The notes under the pieces: generated by a model | What the model was told of the DNA's origin: nothing | The model's database searches: none | What the model saw: only the letters and a program-made list of their open reading frames with translations | Shown: positions 62,873-64,000 of the stretch, piece by piece | Position numbering within the stretch: position 1 is the stretch's first letter | Layout of the letters: each line of letters begins with the position of its first letter | From: Actinomycetaceae bacterium | Lineage (GTDB): Bacteria > Actinomycetota > Actinomycetes > Actinomycetales > Actinomycetaceae | Assembly: GCA_030537735.1 (NCBI GenBank) | Contig: JAUNVG010000007.1 | Span: forward strand, 40,957-104,956 | DNA: 64,000 nt | Direction of reading: 5' to 3' | Made by a program: the position numbers and the translations under genes

Positions 62873-64000
62873 GCGACAACAAACTAATCCAGTTAGCCGA
62901 GACAGGACAATACCTACAGTTATTCCGTGATCTTGGTTGGAGCAAACCCGCTGGGGTGAAAACCCTCACCCTCAACAGTAGCCTTGGGAGCATAACAGTT
63001 AACCAAGTCGCTCAGCACCGAGGCTTGACCGTCTGGGTTGCCCAAGGCTTGCCCAGCCGGCCAGAACAACGCTCTATTGACCAGCAGCTAGCCAAGCACT
63101 CATCGGAGCGCCTACTGATCTTCCACAGCCCAGGTGAGCAAGATTGGCGGTGGCCCCGCCACGCCAAGCTTGGCAGCGTCAACGCTCGACTCATGGCCCA
63201 CCGTCACACCACCGGCCAGCCAGATCCAGACCTAAAAGAGCGCTTAGCCTCGATGTGCATTGGGTTCGACGAAAACCCCACAATTAATGAACTCGTTGCC
63301 CGTATGCGAGTTGTCTTTGACCAAGAATCCGAAACGGCCTCTGCTAAAGCAGCCCGACTCATGGGCAGCCTATATGAGCGCCTTGCCGAAGTTGACATGG
63401 ACACCACACAATCGACTCAACTCCTGGCTCGACTCCTGTTCCTATGGTTCGGTGACGATGCAGGCATGTGGAGCGAGGATACATTCCATACCTGGGTGAT
63501 AGAACATACCACCAGCGATAACTTCCACACCAAACTCGGGCAACTATTCGACGTAGTCAATAACCCCAAGGCCGATGACGCATTAAATCACAAACCCTGG
63601 ACCCTGCCAGACGAATACCGCTCCTTTCGCTATATCAACGGTGGCTTATTTGCCGAATCTCTTACCATCCCACCATTAGGCAAGCAGTTTCGCGACCGAG
63701 TACTAGAAGCCTGTCGGTTTGATTGGTCGATCATCAGCCCAGCGATTTTCGGCTCCATGTTCCAAACGGTCAAAGACGTCAAAGCGCGCCGTGCGATGGG
63801 CGAGCACTACACTACTGAAGAAAATATCCTCAAAACCCTACGCCCCCTATTCCTTGACGAGCTTGAAGAAAAACTCGAAGCCGCCTGGGACAACAAAGCA
63901 GAACTAACCAAACTACACAAACGCCTCGGCTCAATCCGATACCTGGAAGCTTTCGTGCCTGGTTGGATACAAAATGGCGGGACATTTGCGCTGGCGGCGT
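62869..64000 (+). CDS. MmeI-like adenine DNA methyltransferase, truncated by window and possibly interrupted
   Basis: 377 codons are visible and the frame runs off the window. A leader region (to about residue 150) is followed by a helical spacer ARLLFLWFGDDAGMW and the pre-catalytic segment DWSIISPAIFGSMFQTVKDVKARRAMGEHYTTEENILKTLRPLF, as in MmeI/type-IIL methyltransferases. Motif I (expected DPACGCGNF) should follow LGSIRYL, but from 63946 the reading becomes EAFVPGWIQNGGTFALAA, with no family likeness. ATG 62869 overlaps the helicase stop (ATGA), so the two form one operon. Whether the enzyme is intact cannot be decided here. Confidence 0.8.
   Translation, partial: MSDNKLIQLAETGQYLQLFRDLGWSKPAGVKTLTLNSSLGSITVNQVAQHRGLTVWVAQGLPSRPEQRSIDQQLAKHSSERLLIFHSPGEQDWRWPRHAKLGSVNARLMAHRHTTGQPDPDLKERLASMCIGFDENPTINELVARMRVVFDQESETASAKAARLMGSLYERLAEVDMDTTQSTQLLARLLFLWFGDDAGMWSEDTFHTWVIEHTTSDNFHTKLGQLFDVVNNPKADDALNHKPWTLPDEYRSFRYINGGLFAESLTIPPLGKQFRDRVLEACRFDWSIISPAIFGSMFQTVKDVKARRAMGEHYTTEENILKTLRPLFLDELEEKLEAAWDNKAELTKLHKRLGSIRYLEAFVPGWIQNGGTFALAA

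Overview
The window is about 64 kb of a high-GC Gram-positive (actinobacterial) chromosome. Evidence: family content typical of the phylum (DUF3039, PPA1309 family, UPF0182, DUF2342 metalloprotease, FdxA-type 7Fe ferredoxin, a UvrD2-like HRDC helicase), frequent GTG/TTG starts, and gene neighbourhoods that match my memory of mycobacterial ones (greA-trhA-uppS; xseAB-ispH-rmuC-ychF; pncB-clpS-murI-metallo-beta-lactamase-rph-rdgB; nudC-uvrD2-cyclodehydratase-like-metalloprotease-PDZ protease-UPF0182). Family Actinomycetaceae is my best guess, but I cannot prove it from sequence alone.

Layout. 0-15 kb is core chromosome: an unusual class-I-shaped tRNA with a UAA anticodon, a Bax-inhibitor-type membrane protein, an FKBP isomerase, msrA, an AI-2E exporter family protein, greA, a hemolysin-III protein, uppS, a sugar kinase, xseB/xseA, ispH, rmuC, an exported or membrane-anchored esterase, and ychF. 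15.2-17.95 kb is an AT-richer foreign block directly at the 3' end of ychF: a higBA-type toxin-antitoxin pair, a 441-aa protein with no assigned function, and a 5'-truncated trypsin-like protease. A second copy of the last codons of ychF lies at its far end. 18.3-20.7 kb holds two tandem secreted or membrane-anchored paralogues, one broken by two in-frame TGA codons and a frameshift. 21.2-27.3 kb is a complete oligopeptide ABC importer. 27.4-45 kb is housekeeping: typA, fdxA, citrate synthase, an enlarged Maf protein, a DUF885 protein, HU, nagB, a helicase, pncB, clpS, murI, a metallo-beta-lactamase-fold hydrolase, rdgB and rph. 45-57.6 kb is the conserved nudC-uvrD2-metalloprotease-PDZ protease-UPF0182 neighbourhood plus a glutamate-cysteine-ligase-like gene.

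57.8-64 kb is an accessory, defence-type region: a Panacea-domain (SocA-like) antitoxin followed by a GNAT-type toxin candidate, then a two-gene operon of a phospholipase-D-like/SNF2 helicase fusion and a MmeI-like adenine methyltransferase. The methyltransferase loses family resemblance abruptly near 63946, exactly where its SAM-binding motif should begin, which suggests an insertion or rearrangement at the window edge.

A recurrent theme is short tandem or direct duplications (17-90 bp) in spacers and Pro-rich coding stretches. They occur at about 2.45, 4.93, 12.3, 13.8, 20.1, 32.7 and 46.0 kb, and one of them lies within the broken paralogue.
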